Source of the DNA: Actinopolyspora saharensis
GTDB lineage: Bacteria; Actinomycetota; Actinomycetes; Mycobacteriales; Pseudonocardiaceae
Assembly (NCBI RefSeq): GCF_900100925.1
Contig: NZ_FNKO01000002.1
Span: forward strand, 1,364,001 to 1,428,000
Reading direction: 5' to 3'
Length of the DNA: 64,000 nucleotides
Shown: in pieces, positions 8,622 to 17,440 of the stretch
Layout of the letters: each line of letters starts with the position of its first letter
Numbering within the stretch: the stretch's first letter is position 1
The notes under the pieces: generated by a model
What the model was told of the DNA's origin: nothing
What the model saw: the letters and a program-made list of their open reading frames with translations, nothing else
Database searches by the model: none
Position numbers and translations under genes: made by a program

Positions 8622-9629
8622 CTAAGGAACATGAACCGGAGGGATGTGCTTGGTCCCGATCCGCTTCCGAAACACCCAGTAGGTCCAGCCCTGGTAGACC
8701 AGCACGGCCGGGGTCCCGAAGGCGGCCACCCAGCTCACCACGGCCAGCGTGTAGGGGCTGGAGGCCGTTTCGGCCACGGACAGCGACCACTCCGGGTCGA
8801 GGGTGGAGGGCAGCACGTTCGGCCACAGCGCGCCGAACAGGGTGACCACTGCTCCGGCCAGCGCGATCCCCTGCAGGGTGAACGCCTGGCCGTCCCGGGA
8901 TCGGGCCTGGCGTCCCAGGGCGGCGAGCCCGGCCGCGAGGCTGGTCAGCAGGGGGATCCAGGTCCAGCTGGCGCCTTCCCGCAGCTGCGCCACCAGCAGC
9001 AGCGCGGCGAGCGGGGCCAGCAGCGGCACTCCCAGGGTCAGCGCGAACCGCTGGGCGCGTGCCCGCACCTCGCCCTCGGTCTTCAGCGCGAGGAAGGCGG
9101 CCCCGTGCAGCAGCGAGAACGCGAGCACGGACACGGCCCCGAGGACGTTCGGCCAGGTCAGGATGACCAGCGGGCTGCCCACCCTGTCGCCGTTGGCGTT
9201 CAGCGGCAGCCCGAACACGGTCGCCGAGAGCATCAGGCCGACCATCAGCGGGGCGGCCCAGGAGGCCAGCACGATGACCGCGTCCCAGGACTTCCTCCAC
9301 CGGGCGGTGTCCACTTTGCCCCGGTACTCGAAGGCCACTCCCCTGCCGATGAGCACGATCAGCAGCACGGTCAGCGGGAGGTAGGCGGTGCTGAACAGGG
9401 AGGCGTACCAGCCGGGGAAGGCGGCGAACATGGAGCCGCCGGCCACGATCAGCCACACCTCGTTGCCGTCCCAGACGGGGCCGATCGTGTTGATCAGCAC
9501 GCGACGTTCGGCTTCCCCGCGCCCGAGGATCGGCAGCAGCATCCCGACCCCGAAGTCGAACCCTTCCAGGAAGAGATAGCCCAACCAGAGCAGGGCGATA
9601 ACGCAGAACCAGAAAGCAGGCAGATCCAT
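8622..9629 (-). CDS. cydB: Cytochrome bd oxidase subunit II
   Basis: Subunit II of the high-affinity menaquinol oxidase. The 335-residue protein begins DLPAFWFCVIALLWLGYLFLEGFDFGVGMLLP, the typical CydB opening with the EGFDFGVG motif, and continues with GPVWDGNEVWLIVAGG and about eight membrane helices. A GGAGTGA ribosome site precedes the ATG. It lies about 110 bp after cydA in the same direction, so co-transcription is likely. CydB stabilises the haem-bearing subunit I in the cytoplasmic membrane. Confidence 0.96.
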   Translation of the reverse strand: MDLPAFWFCVIALLWLGYLFLEGFDFGVGMLLPILGRGEAERRVLINTIGPVWDGNEVWLIVAGGSMFAAFPGWYASLFSTAYLPLTVLLIVLIGRGVAFEYRGKVDTARWRKSWDAVIVLASWAAPLMVGLMLSATVFGLPLNANGDRVGSPLVILTWPNVLGAVSVLAFSLLHGAAFLALKTEGEVRARAQRFALTLGVPLLAPLAALLLVAQLREGASWTWIPLLTSLAAGLAALGRQARSRDGQAFTLQGIALAGAVVTLFGALWPNVLPSTLDPEWSLSVAETASSPYTLAVVSWVAAFGTPAVLVYQGWTYWVFRKRIGTKHIPPVHVP

Positions 9630-9737
9630 CAGATCACTCCGGCGGTGGTCGAGCGGGGTGGCGCGGTGGGCGCCCCCGCGGCCGGGCTCCGGCGCGCGCG
9701 GCGGCTCCCGGCCGTGCGTGGCGGTGTCGCGGCGGGC

Positions 9738-11258
9738 CTAGTACGCGAAGGACAGCACATCGGAGTCCTCGTCCGAGTCGGAGTCGTCCCCTCCGCCGTC
9801 GGAGTGCTTCGGGGGCATGACCGCTTCGAACCCGCCGCGCGCGTAGCGCACCATCAGGAAGACCTCGACGACGAGCAGCACCGCGTACACCGAGGTCAGC
9901 GCGATCAGCGAGGTGAGCATCTCGCCCGGTGCCACCCCGGAGGAGACCGCCTGGGCGGTGTACATTCGCACGCCGTCCACTCCGGACGGGTTCGGGTTGG
10001 GGACCACGACGAAGGGCTGCCTGCCCATCTCGGTGAACACCCAGCCGAAGACGTTGGCCAGGAACGGCGTGGCGATCGAGGCCAGCGCCAGCGGTCCCCA
10101 CCAGCGCCCCGTGGGGAAACGTCCCTTCCGCGTGAACCACAGCACCGCCGCGGCGGACAGCGCCGAGACCGCGCCGAAGCCGATCATCAGGCGGAATCCC
10201 CAGTAGGTAACGGGCAGGTTGGGCTGGTAGTCGATCGGTTCGCCCGCGAGCTCGCCCAGCCGCGGGTCGTCCGGGTAGTTCGCGCCGTACTTCTGCTCGT
10301 ACTCCTGCTGGAGCTGCTGGACGCCCTTGACCTCGGTGCTGAAGTCCCCGTGGGCCAGGTAGGACAGCAGGAAGGGGACGGTGAGGCTCTTGACGCTCTC
10401 GCAGTCGGGCTGGCTCACGTCCCCGTAGGCGAACACCGAGAAGCTCGCGGGCTGCTCGGTGTGGCACAGCGCCTCCGCCGAGGCCATCTTCATCGGCTGC
10501 TGGGAGAACATCAGCTTGCCCTGCACGTCACCCGAGACGGCCAGTCCGGCGAAGGCCACCAGGGCCACCCAGGCGCCGACCCGCATGGACTTGTGCCAGA
10601 CCCTGCGGTCCTCGTCGTGCGGCGCACCGGCACGGTCCCGCTTCCACACCTTCCACGCGGCGATGCCGAGCACGAAGGTCCCGGCCACCGCGAAGCAGCC
10701 GAAGATCGTGTGCGGGAACGCGGCGAGCAGGGTGCTGTTGGTCAGCACCGCCCAGATGGAGCTCAGCCGCGGTTCCCCGTCGACCAGCTTCACCCCGACC
10801 GGGTGCTGCATCCAGGAGTTGGCGGCCAGGATGAAGTAGGCCGAGGCCACCGTGGCCAGCGAGAACGCCCAGGCGCAGGCCAGGTGCACGCGCTTGGACA
10901 GCCGGTCCCAGCCGAAGATCCACAGCCCGAGGAAGACCGATTCGACGAAGAAGGCGACGATCCCCTCCATCGCCAGCGGGGCCCCGAAGACGTCGCCGAC
11001 GAACCTGGAGTACTCGCTCCAGGCCATCCCGAACTGGAACTCCTGCACGATGCCGGTCACCACGCCCATGGCGAAGTTAACCATCATGAGCTTGCCCCAG
11101 AACTTGGTCATCTTCAGGTACCGCTCGTTGCCCGTGCGGTACCACGCGGTCTGCATCCCGGCGACGAGAATCGCGAGTCCGATCGTCAACGGGACCATCA
11201 GGAAGTGATAGACCGTCGTGATCCCGAACTGCCACCTGGCGATGTCGAGAAGATCCAC
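9738..11258 (-). CDS. cydA: Cytochrome bd oxidase subunit I
   Basis: Haem-carrying subunit I that reduces oxygen with menaquinol. The GTG at 11258 gives the native start DLLDIARWQFGITTVYHFLMV with the haem-ligand His near residue 18. Further signatures are NFAMGVVTGIVQEFQFGMAWSEYSRFVG as a helix pair, the quinol-loop region, and GRQPFVV near the end of the core. Length is about 506 residues, with a short Q-loop as usual outside enterobacteria. A longer in-frame extension upstream of 11258 has no coding character. First gene of the cyd operon; two DevR-like boxes lie 59-95 bp upstream. Confidence 0.96.
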   Translation of the reverse strand: MDLLDIARWQFGITTVYHFLMVPLTIGLAILVAGMQTAWYRTGNERYLKMTKFWGKLMMVNFAMGVVTGIVQEFQFGMAWSEYSRFVGDVFGAPLAMEGIVAFFVESVFLGLWIFGWDRLSKRVHLACAWAFSLATVASAYFILAANSWMQHPVGVKLVDGEPRLSSIWAVLTNSTLLAAFPHTIFGCFAVAGTFVLGIAAWKVWKRDRAGAPHDEDRRVWHKSMRVGAWVALVAFAGLAVSGDVQGKLMFSQQPMKMASAEALCHTEQPASFSVFAYGDVSQPDCESVKSLTVPFLLSYLAHGDFSTEVKGVQQLQQEYEQKYGANYPDDPRLGELAGEPIDYQPNLPVTYWGFRLMIGFGAVSALSAAAVLWFTRKGRFPTGRWWGPLALASIATPFLANVFGWVFTEMGRQPFVVVPNPNPSGVDGVRMYTAQAVSSGVAPGEMLTSLIALTSVYAVLLVVEVFLMVRYARGGFEAVMPPKHSDGGGDDSDSDEDSDVLSFAY

Positions 11259-11316
11259 GGTTCCCAGGCTCCCCGGTGCGGGCGGGGGCGCACAGATTCG
11301 TTGGTCCTCTCGTGGG

Positions 11317-11353
11317 CGGACCGAGGTCCCGCACCCGGCGGGACCATGGTCCC
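11317..11353. promoter_or_regulatory. Two tandem DevR/DosR-like boxes upstream of cydA
   Basis: GGGACCATGGTCCC (11340-11353) and CGGACCGAGGTCCC (11317-11330) both fit the GGGAC-N4-GTCCC layout of DosR sites, the second with one mismatch. Their centres are 23 bp apart, close to the two-turn spacing common for tandem DosR boxes. They would place cydA under the devR-like regulator at 2632-3273. Confidence 0.6.
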
Positions 11354-11490
11354 TGCCGCGGGACTCCGCTGGGCTCCCTGCCGGGGCCGCCGTTGGGCCC
11401 CAGCTGTGAGCTGGACCGCGTGAACTTCGTTGTACCACCGCGGGCGCCCCGCGTGCCAGGGCTCGCCCGCGGGGTCGACCGCGTCCGGGC

Positions 11491-14196
11491 TCACCGCTGC
11501 GCGGTCACGCGCAGCTCCCGCATTCCGGGGTGCTCCTGCCCGCCGGGGCCGGTCACCTCCACCCGCACGTGGCGGGCGAGCACCGGCTCGTCCTCCTCGG
11601 GATCGAACTCGCTGAAGTGGTGGCCGTCCAGCGAGGTCAGCACCCGGTGCTCGGCCGGGGCCACCTCGGTCCACTGCGGCTCGACCCGCTCCACTCGCCT
11701 CGGCCCGTCCAGCTCGACGGTCAGCTCGGCCCGCTGCTGGTCAGCGGTCCACGTGGTGGCCGTGCTGCCGTCCACGGCGGCCTCGGCGTACTTGCCCGGT
11801 TCGGATCCGCTGGCGGTGACCGCCCGGCAGCGGGCGAGGTTGTCGGTCGGCTCCAGGTCCGGCCGCCGGGTGTCGATCGTCAGCGGCCCGCTCCCGTCGA
11901 CCACGTGCTCCCCGTCCGGGGTGCGCACGGTGAACGGCTCACCGTCGCGCAGCCACACCCGCGTGCTGTCCGGTCCGATGCGGATGTCGTAGGTGCGTCC
12001 CTGCCACTTCATGCCGGTCAACTCCACGCCGCGCGGGAACTGCGGCGGCAGCGTCGGATCCAGTCGCACCGCGTCGGTCCTCCAGCGCAGCCCGGTCAGG
12101 CCGTTCGTGAAGGTCTGCAGGAACCCTCCGTTGCCGGTCAGGAAGTTCAGCGCGGGTGAACCGCCGTCGTCCCCGGCCTGGTCCCCCCGCGCCTCGGAGA
12201 ACTGGGCGAAGGGCTCGCGGACGAAGGGGCGGATCGAGCGGTTCAGGTAGGTGTTGGTCACGCAGCCGGGCCTGCCGCCCGCGGCGGCGTCGATCGCGTG
12301 CACCGCGTCGGTCATCGCCGGACCGTCCGGGTCGGTGCGCTGGGCGTAGTAGTCCAGCGTGTTCCCGGCCCGCTCCTTCGACATCGGCCACTCCAGCGGG
12401 TACTGCAACATCACCGCGTCGGCCTGCTTGATCTCGCTTCCGTCGTAGCCCGCGTACTGCAGGAACACCCCCCGCTGCTCGTCGAAGGGGATGCGCAGGC
12501 CGTCGGCGATCGTGCTCCACCGTTCGGGGGCCGGTTCGCCGAGCACTTCGGCGGCCCTGGTGGCGTCGCGCAGCGCGGTCGCCGCTCCCGCGTTGGTGAA
12601 CGCGCCGTCGTCCACCCCGTTGCTGTACTCGTCCGGCCCGGCCACGTCGTTGATCGAGTAGCTGCCGTCGGAGTTGCGCGTCACGCGTCCGGCCCAGTAC
12701 TCGGCGACGGCGCGCAGCACCGGCCAGCCGTGCTCGCGCAGCCACTTCTCGTCTCCGGTGGCCTGGTAGTGCTGCCAGGTGGCCAGCGCTACGTCGCCCT
12801 GCAGGTGGTTCTGGGTCAGGCAGTGCGGCGGGTCCCAGCTGTGGCAGTCGGTGTCGAGGTCGCCGCTGTCGGCGCTGGTCCACGGGTAGAAGGCGCCCCG
12901 CTGGCCGATCTCGGCGGCGTTGCGCTCGGCTGCTCCCAGCGTCCGCTCGCGGTAGGCCGGGACGGACTCGGCGATGCGCGGGTGCTGGGCCAGCAGCGCG
13001 GGATACATCCACAGCTCGGCGTCCCAGAAGACCAGTCCGGCGTAGTTGTCGCTGCTCAGCCCGGCAGGGGCTATGCTGTTGTCCTGGCCGCGCCGGATGC
13101 TGGACAGCAGGGCGTACTTGCTCGAGCGCAGCCACCGCTGCATCTTCGGCCGCCCCGGGGTGCGGATGTCGCTGCGCCACAGCCGTTGCCAGCTGTCCGC
13201 GTGCGAGGCGAAGAGCTCCCGCCAGCCGCGCTCGGCCGCCTGCCTGGCCGTGGCCAGGGCCGAGGCCCGGTGGTCCGCGGAGGTCAGCGAGGTGTCCACT
13301 CCGACGTACTTGCCGAACTCGTAGCTGCGTCCCCGCCGCGCGCGGAAGCTGATCGACTGCTCGGCGTCGAGGCCGTCGACGCGCTGCCCGCGCGCGGTGG
13401 TGCTCGCGCGCACGTCGTCCCCGGGGCGCAGCGTCGAAGCGATCGTGCCGGTCTCGCCGACCTCCTCGGTGCGGAATCCGACGTGGACGGCGCCGTTGGC
13501 GGAGCCGCCGCCGGTCGGCTGCATCCGGCGCGCGCCGGCGCCGTCGATCGCGCCCGCAACGGTGGCCGGACCGCTCCAGTGCGGGGTCATGCGCAGCCGC
13601 ACGGCTCCCGCGTGCGGTTCGGAGCGGTCGGCCACGATCTCGTAGACCAGGTCGGTCTTCCTGCCGTCCTTCGAGGTCCAGGTCAACGAGGTGCGCAGCA
13701 GGCCGCAGCGCAGGTTGAGCGACTGCTCGAAGTCGGAGATCCGCTTGCCCGGGGTCTCCGCGCCGTAGGTGCCGGAACCGTTGTCCACGGTCAGCGTGGA
13801 CCAGGTGGGGATCGCGGCGATGGAGTGCTTGTCCTCGTCGGTCTGCGCGCTCGGGCCGCTGCCGTACAGCCCGCTGACGAAGGCGCCGTCGAACCGCTGG
13901 GTCTCCAGCGGGAAGCCGGTCTTGCCTCCGGTGGCCACGTATCCGGTTCCGGTGGGAGGCACCCGCTGGGAGAGGTAGCCGTTGCCGATGAAGGCGTGCC
14001 TGGTGTAGGTGGTGTCGAACTCGTCGGTCGACAGCACCCAGCCCGGATCGTGCGGAGAACACCCGTGGCCGTGCCGCGCGGAGGGTGCCGACGGATCGGC
14101 CGGTGCGGGCTCCGCCTGCGCCGGAGTCACGGCCGTGGTGATCGCCAGCAGCGCTCCGGTGAGGATCCCGCCCGCTCGTCTCGATGACAGTCCCAT
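11491..14196 (-). CDS. Secreted GH65-family glycoside hydrolase with C-terminal F5/8C domain
   Basis: A 901-residue secreted enzyme. The signal peptide ends near residue 28 (TPAQA). The catalytic part resembles GH65 acid trehalase/kojibiose-type enzymes: FIGNGYLSQRVPPTGTGY at the N-terminal sandwich, LVFWDAELWMYPALL in the barrel, and GPDEYSNGVDDGAFTN, whose Glu (about residue 522) is the expected general acid. A domain resembling a discoidin (F5/8 type C) carbohydrate-binding module occupies the last 110 residues (NLARCRAVTASGSEPGKYAEA). Likely a trehalose or other alpha-glucoside hydrolase outside the cell; the exact substrate cannot be read from sequence. Apparently monocistronic. Confidence 0.85.
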   Translation of the reverse strand: MGLSSRRAGGILTGALLAITTAVTPAQAEPAPADPSAPSARHGHGCSPHDPGWVLSTDEFDTTYTRHAFIGNGYLSQRVPPTGTGYVATGGKTGFPLETQRFDGAFVSGLYGSGPSAQTDEDKHSIAAIPTWSTLTVDNGSGTYGAETPGKRISDFEQSLNLRCGLLRTSLTWTSKDGRKTDLVYEIVADRSEPHAGAVRLRMTPHWSGPATVAGAIDGAGARRMQPTGGGSANGAVHVGFRTEEVGETGTIASTLRPGDDVRASTTARGQRVDGLDAEQSISFRARRGRSYEFGKYVGVDTSLTSADHRASALATARQAAERGWRELFASHADSWQRLWRSDIRTPGRPKMQRWLRSSKYALLSSIRRGQDNSIAPAGLSSDNYAGLVFWDAELWMYPALLAQHPRIAESVPAYRERTLGAAERNAAEIGQRGAFYPWTSADSGDLDTDCHSWDPPHCLTQNHLQGDVALATWQHYQATGDEKWLREHGWPVLRAVAEYWAGRVTRNSDGSYSINDVAGPDEYSNGVDDGAFTNAGAATALRDATRAAEVLGEPAPERWSTIADGLRIPFDEQRGVFLQYAGYDGSEIKQADAVMLQYPLEWPMSKERAGNTLDYYAQRTDPDGPAMTDAVHAIDAAAGGRPGCVTNTYLNRSIRPFVREPFAQFSEARGDQAGDDGGSPALNFLTGNGGFLQTFTNGLTGLRWRTDAVRLDPTLPPQFPRGVELTGMKWQGRTYDIRIGPDSTRVWLRDGEPFTVRTPDGEHVVDGSGPLTIDTRRPDLEPTDNLARCRAVTASGSEPGKYAEAAVDGSTATTWTADQQRAELTVELDGPRRVERVEPQWTEVAPAEHRVLTSLDGHHFSEFDPEEDEPVLARHVRVEVTGPGGQEHPGMRELRVTAQR

Positions 14197-14428
14197 TGGT
14201 CCACCCCGGTTGGACGTCGCGGTTCGACAGCGGGAAAGCCAACCCGGCCTTTCCGGGGTGAGTCAACATCGAAGGCGCGTGTCCGCGGAATTTCGCCGGA
14301 ACGGCCTAAGGGGCTTCGCGGTGGTTCCGTCCACATTCACGGCAACTGACGGGGTTTCGTCCCCAACGCGGCGGGGTGGAACAGGCGAGAACTCCTCCAC
14401 CGACCACGACGGAGCGTGCCGGGCGTCC

Positions 14429-15133
14429 CTACTCCCCCAGCGCCTCGGCCACCGAGGTACAGCACTGCACCACCAGCGGCCCCACCTCGTCCGGGGAGAG
14501 CGGCTCCATGGCCACCACCCCGACGCTGGCCCGCAGCCCGGGAACACCCCGCACCGGGGCGGCCACCCCGTAGGCGCCGGGCTGCAGCTCACCGGTGCTG
14601 GTCACCCACTTGGGCCCGTCGGCGGGGAGGTCGACCGCGCGCCCGGCCGCCCCGCGCTGCACCGAGTGCCTGGTGCCCACCCGGTAGGAGATGTGGTAGC
14701 TCGTCCAGGATGGTTCGACCACGGCTATCGCCTGCGCCTCGTTGCCGTCGGCCACGGTCAGGTGCACGGTCGCCCCCACTCGCTCCGCCAGCGCGCGCAG
14801 CGCGGGCAGGGCTGCGAACCGCAGCTGCGGGACGACCTTGCCCGCCAGCCACAGCACGCCCAGCCCCAGCCGCACCCTGGACCCCTCCCTGCGCACCAGG
14901 CCGCGGTTCTGCAGCGGCCCGAGCAGGCGGTACACCGCGGCTCGGCTGACCCCGACCCCCGCAGCGAGATCGCTGATCGTGGGAGCCTCGCTGTCCGCGT
15001 CGGCCACGGCCTGGAGCAGGTTCAGCCCGCGCTCCAGGGTCAGCGAGCTCTCCTTCGTCGAGGTCGCCCCGGCCGGTTCCCGCTCCGGTTCCGGAGTGGG
15101 TTCCCGGTCGGGCCGAGCCGATCCGGTGTTCAT
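14429..15133 (-). CDS. IclR-family transcriptional regulator
   Basis: A 234-residue regulator with a winged helix-turn-helix (about 30-90: LERGLNLLQAVADADSEAPT, then ISDLAAGVGVSRAAVYRLLG) and an IclR effector-binding domain (about 100-230). It starts four bases after fahA ends, with its GGAGGT ribosome site inside the fahA tail, so it belongs to the same operon. The likely role is control of the homogentisate genes, with a pathway intermediate as effector; the palindrome at 17242-17260 is the best candidate target. Confidence 0.85.
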   Translation of the reverse strand: MNTGSARPDREPTPEPEREPAGATSTKESSLTLERGLNLLQAVADADSEAPTISDLAAGVGVSRAAVYRLLGPLQNRGLVRREGSRVRLGLGVLWLAGKVVPQLRFAALPALRALAERVGATVHLTVADGNEAQAIAVVEPSWTSYHISYRVGTRHSVQRGAAGRAVDLPADGPKWVTSTGELQPGAYGVAAPVRGVPGLRASVGVVAMEPLSPDEVGPLVVQCCTSVAEALGE

Positions 15134-15137
15134 CGTG

Positions 15138-16343
15138 CTACCTCCGAACGGCCGGGAGGATCGTCCCGGCCACGTTGCCGAGCCCGACCACGGAGCCGTG
15201 CTCGCCGGGTGCGGTCGCGCTCAGCAGCACCCTGTCCCCGTCCTGCAGGAAGGTCCGCTGCTCGCCGTCCTCGAGCGTGACGGGTTCCGAGCCGCCCCAG
15301 GTGAGCTCGAGCAGACACCCCCGCTGGTCGGGGTTCGGCCCCGAGACCGTTCCCGAGGCGAACAGATCCCCCGGCCGGACCGGGCTTCCGTTGACGGTCA
15401 TGTGGGCGAGCTGCTGCGCGGGCGACCAGTGCATCTCCGCGAACGGGGGCCCGGACAGCAAGGTGTCGTTGCACCGGACCTCCAGCCGCAGGTCGAGCCC
15501 CCACGGCTGCTGCTCGACCAGGTAGTCCTGCACCCCGTCGGTGTCCCCCGTGGTGGGGACCCTGGCGTGTTCCAGCGCCTCCAGCGGGGTGATCCACCCC
15601 GAGATCGACGTCGCGAACGACTTGGCCAGGAACGGGCCCAACGGCTGGTACTCCCACGCCTGGATGTCGCGGGCCGACCAGTCGTTGACCAGCACGGCAC
15701 CGAGCACGTGCTCGGCGAAGTCCTCCGTGCCCACCCGGTCGGTCGGTTCTCCCCCGCAGACGAAGCCCACCTCGGCTTCGAAGTCCAACCTGCGGGTCGG
15801 CCCGAAAACCGGCTTGGGATCGCCGGAGACTCGGCGTTGACCGTTCGGGCGGGTGACGTCCGTTCCGGAGACGCACACCGTCCCGGAGCGACCGTGGTAG
15901 GCGACCGGCAGGTGCGTCCAGTTCGACAGCAGCGGCTCCGCCTCCCGCCGGAATATCCTCCCGACGTTCTCTGCGTGGTGCTTGGAGGAGTAGAAGTCCG
16001 CGAAGTCGGAGACGGTGAACGGCAGCAGCTGGGTGTGCCAGTCGGTGCGCAGCAGCTCGGCACCGGCCGGGGCCCGCTCGGCGTGGACCACCTCGAGCAG
16101 GCGTTCCCGCAGCTCCCGCCACGCCGGACGTCCGGCCGCCAGCAGCGGGTCCAGCGAGGACCCCCCGACGAGCTCGGACAGCCTCGGTCCGAGCTCGTCG
16201 GCGATGCCGCGCAGCGGGATGGCGTGCCTGCCGACCCGCACCGCCACCGTCGGGCCCGCCGCCGTTCCCAGCACCCCGTAGGGCAGGGTCTGCGGCCCGA
16301 AGGGGTGGTCCGGAGTGAACTCCGGGTCCTCGATCCAGCTCAC
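15138..16343 (-). CDS. fahA: Fumarylacetoacetase
   Basis: Last step of tyrosine/homogentisate breakdown: fumarylacetoacetate to fumarate and acetoacetate. The 401-residue protein has the expected metal and catalytic motifs: DFADFYSSKHHAENVG (Asp ligand and catalytic His), VAYHGRSG, LDFEAEVGFV (two Glu ligands) and NDWSARDIQAWEYQPLGPF (Asp ligand). The GTG start at 16343 overlaps the upstream stop as GTGA, indicating coupled translation. The frame stays open for a further 680 bp upstream but that part is a shadow of the upstream gene. Confidence 0.95.
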   Translation of the reverse strand: MSWIEDPEFTPDHPFGPQTLPYGVLGTAAGPTVAVRVGRHAIPLRGIADELGPRLSELVGGSSLDPLLAAGRPAWRELRERLLEVVHAERAPAGAELLRTDWHTQLLPFTVSDFADFYSSKHHAENVGRIFRREAEPLLSNWTHLPVAYHGRSGTVCVSGTDVTRPNGQRRVSGDPKPVFGPTRRLDFEAEVGFVCGGEPTDRVGTEDFAEHVLGAVLVNDWSARDIQAWEYQPLGPFLAKSFATSISGWITPLEALEHARVPTTGDTDGVQDYLVEQQPWGLDLRLEVRCNDTLLSGPPFAEMHWSPAQQLAHMTVNGSPVRPGDLFASGTVSGPNPDQRGCLLELTWGGSEPVTLEDGEQRTFLQDGDRVLLSATAPGEHGSVVGLGNVAGTILPAVRR

Positions 16344-17203
16344 AGCAGTTCCAACTCGACGAGATCGGACACGGGATCGGTGGGCGAGTTCGCCCCGTAG
16401 GAGGCGAACACCCCGCGCACCGCCTTGGCGGCCTCGTCGGAGAAGGATCCCGCCTCCGCCGCGAGCTCCGCCTCGTCGGTGCTGGCGAGCGCCCCGCGCA
16501 CGTCCTGGCCCGACAGCGCGCGCCCCACGGCCACCAGCAGGTTCAGGAAGCCGTGGTACGGGAACCCGGTCTCCGAGTCGGTGCGGCGCACCGCCCGCGG
16601 CATACCCGCGGTCACCTTGAACGGAACGTCCAGCGTGGTGGCCACGGCCAGGAACTCGGCCACCACGTCGACGCTGGGGAAGGACTCGACTGTCTGCCCG
16701 CCGGAGCGCAGCTTCGGCCAGCAGCCGAACTCGGCGACCCGGCGCACGCTGTCGAGCCACCCCTCCCCTCGCCGGGGTTCGACCACGCGCACCACGTCCT
16801 CGGGAACGAACTCGGAGACGCGTTCCAACCAGATGTCGTCCACGTCCGAGGGGCCGGGCATCTCGACCATTCGGAGCGAGAGCAGTTCGTGGCGGCCCTC
16901 GATGATCGAGAGAGCTTTCGGCACCTCTCCGAGTCCGGTGTCGCAGACCAGCGACATCGGAACGGGTTCGGCCGGTTTGGCCTTGGCCAGTTCGGTGATC
17001 AGTTCCGGCAGTCGGGAGACTTGGCACAGGATGGGCCCCAGCAGCCCCGCGTACTCACCGTCCCGCGCACGCAGGTGTTCCTCGACCGCCTGAGCGACGG
17101 ACGCGCCGGCCGGCGAGAACAGTGAGGCGTCGTCGGCCAGGCGTGCGAGCAGCGGCGGAATACCGCGCGGACTGGGAGCGTGGAGTTCAACAGCGCTTGA
17201 CAC
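16340..17203 (-). CDS. Uncharacterised protein in the homogentisate operon
   Basis: A 287-residue cytosolic protein I cannot assign. It has alternating strand/helix segments (PVPMSLVCDTGLGEVPKAL, then PEDVVRVVEPRRG) and a striking region WPKLRSGGQTVESFPS followed by PFKVTAGMPRAVRRTD and GFPYHGFLNLLVAV, which suggests a TIM-barrel-like enzyme with a conserved Lys and Arg cluster. It overlaps fahA by GTGA and faces hmgA, so it is probably part of the pathway. The operon lacks a GST-type maleylacetoacetate isomerase; this protein could substitute, but that is inference from position only. Starts at 17203, 17212 or 17263 are possible. Confidence 0.7.
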   Translation of the reverse strand: MSSAVELHAPSPRGIPPLLARLADDASLFSPAGASVAQAVEEHLRARDGEYAGLLGPILCQVSRLPELITELAKAKPAEPVPMSLVCDTGLGEVPKALSIIEGRHELLSLRMVEMPGPSDVDDIWLERVSEFVPEDVVRVVEPRRGEGWLDSVRRVAEFGCWPKLRSGGQTVESFPSVDVVAEFLAVATTLDVPFKVTAGMPRAVRRTDSETGFPYHGFLNLLVAVGRALSGQDVRGALASTDEAELAAEAGSFSDEAAKAVRGVFASYGANSPTDPVSDLVELELL

Positions 17204-17241
17204 GAGTGCCACGCTAATGCCGTGCCGGGTAGTGAACAAAA

Positions 17242-17260
17242 GTGTCCGTAAAACGAACAC
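17242..17260. promoter_or_regulatory. Candidate operator between hmgA and the fahA operon
   Basis: GTGTCCG-TAAAA-CGAACAC is a 19 bp imperfect palindrome (one mismatched pair) in the divergent promoter region, AT-rich at its centre. Position and form fit an IclR-family site acting on both transcription units. Confidence 0.5.
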
Positions 17261-17440
17261 CAAATCGGCAGGGCAAACCGGCCCCCGAACTGGGGCGGAA
17301 GGCGCCCGCGCGCCTGCCGCACGGCGTGTCGTCGCACCGCAGCGGAGTACTGCGCGCGACGACCGGATGATCGTCCGCGCGGAGGAGGTTCACCGACCGC
17401 GGCACCCGACAACTCGACATCGGATCGACCGGAGGTCGGT

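Noticed and set aside
11420..11435. Rex-type redox operator upstream of cydA
   Set aside because: GTGAACTTCGTTGTAC matches only one half-site; the right half does not read TTCACAA.
12298..14187. Long plus-strand frame opposite the GH65 gene
   Set aside because: Its composition (Arg/Gly/Val with no motif) is the usual shadow of a high-GC gene on the other strand.
15138..17027. A single 629-residue frame covering fahA and the upstream gene region
   Set aside because: Only the part from 16343 downward has fumarylacetoacetase character; the rest is antisense-quality Arg-rich sequence overlapping a better gene in another frame.
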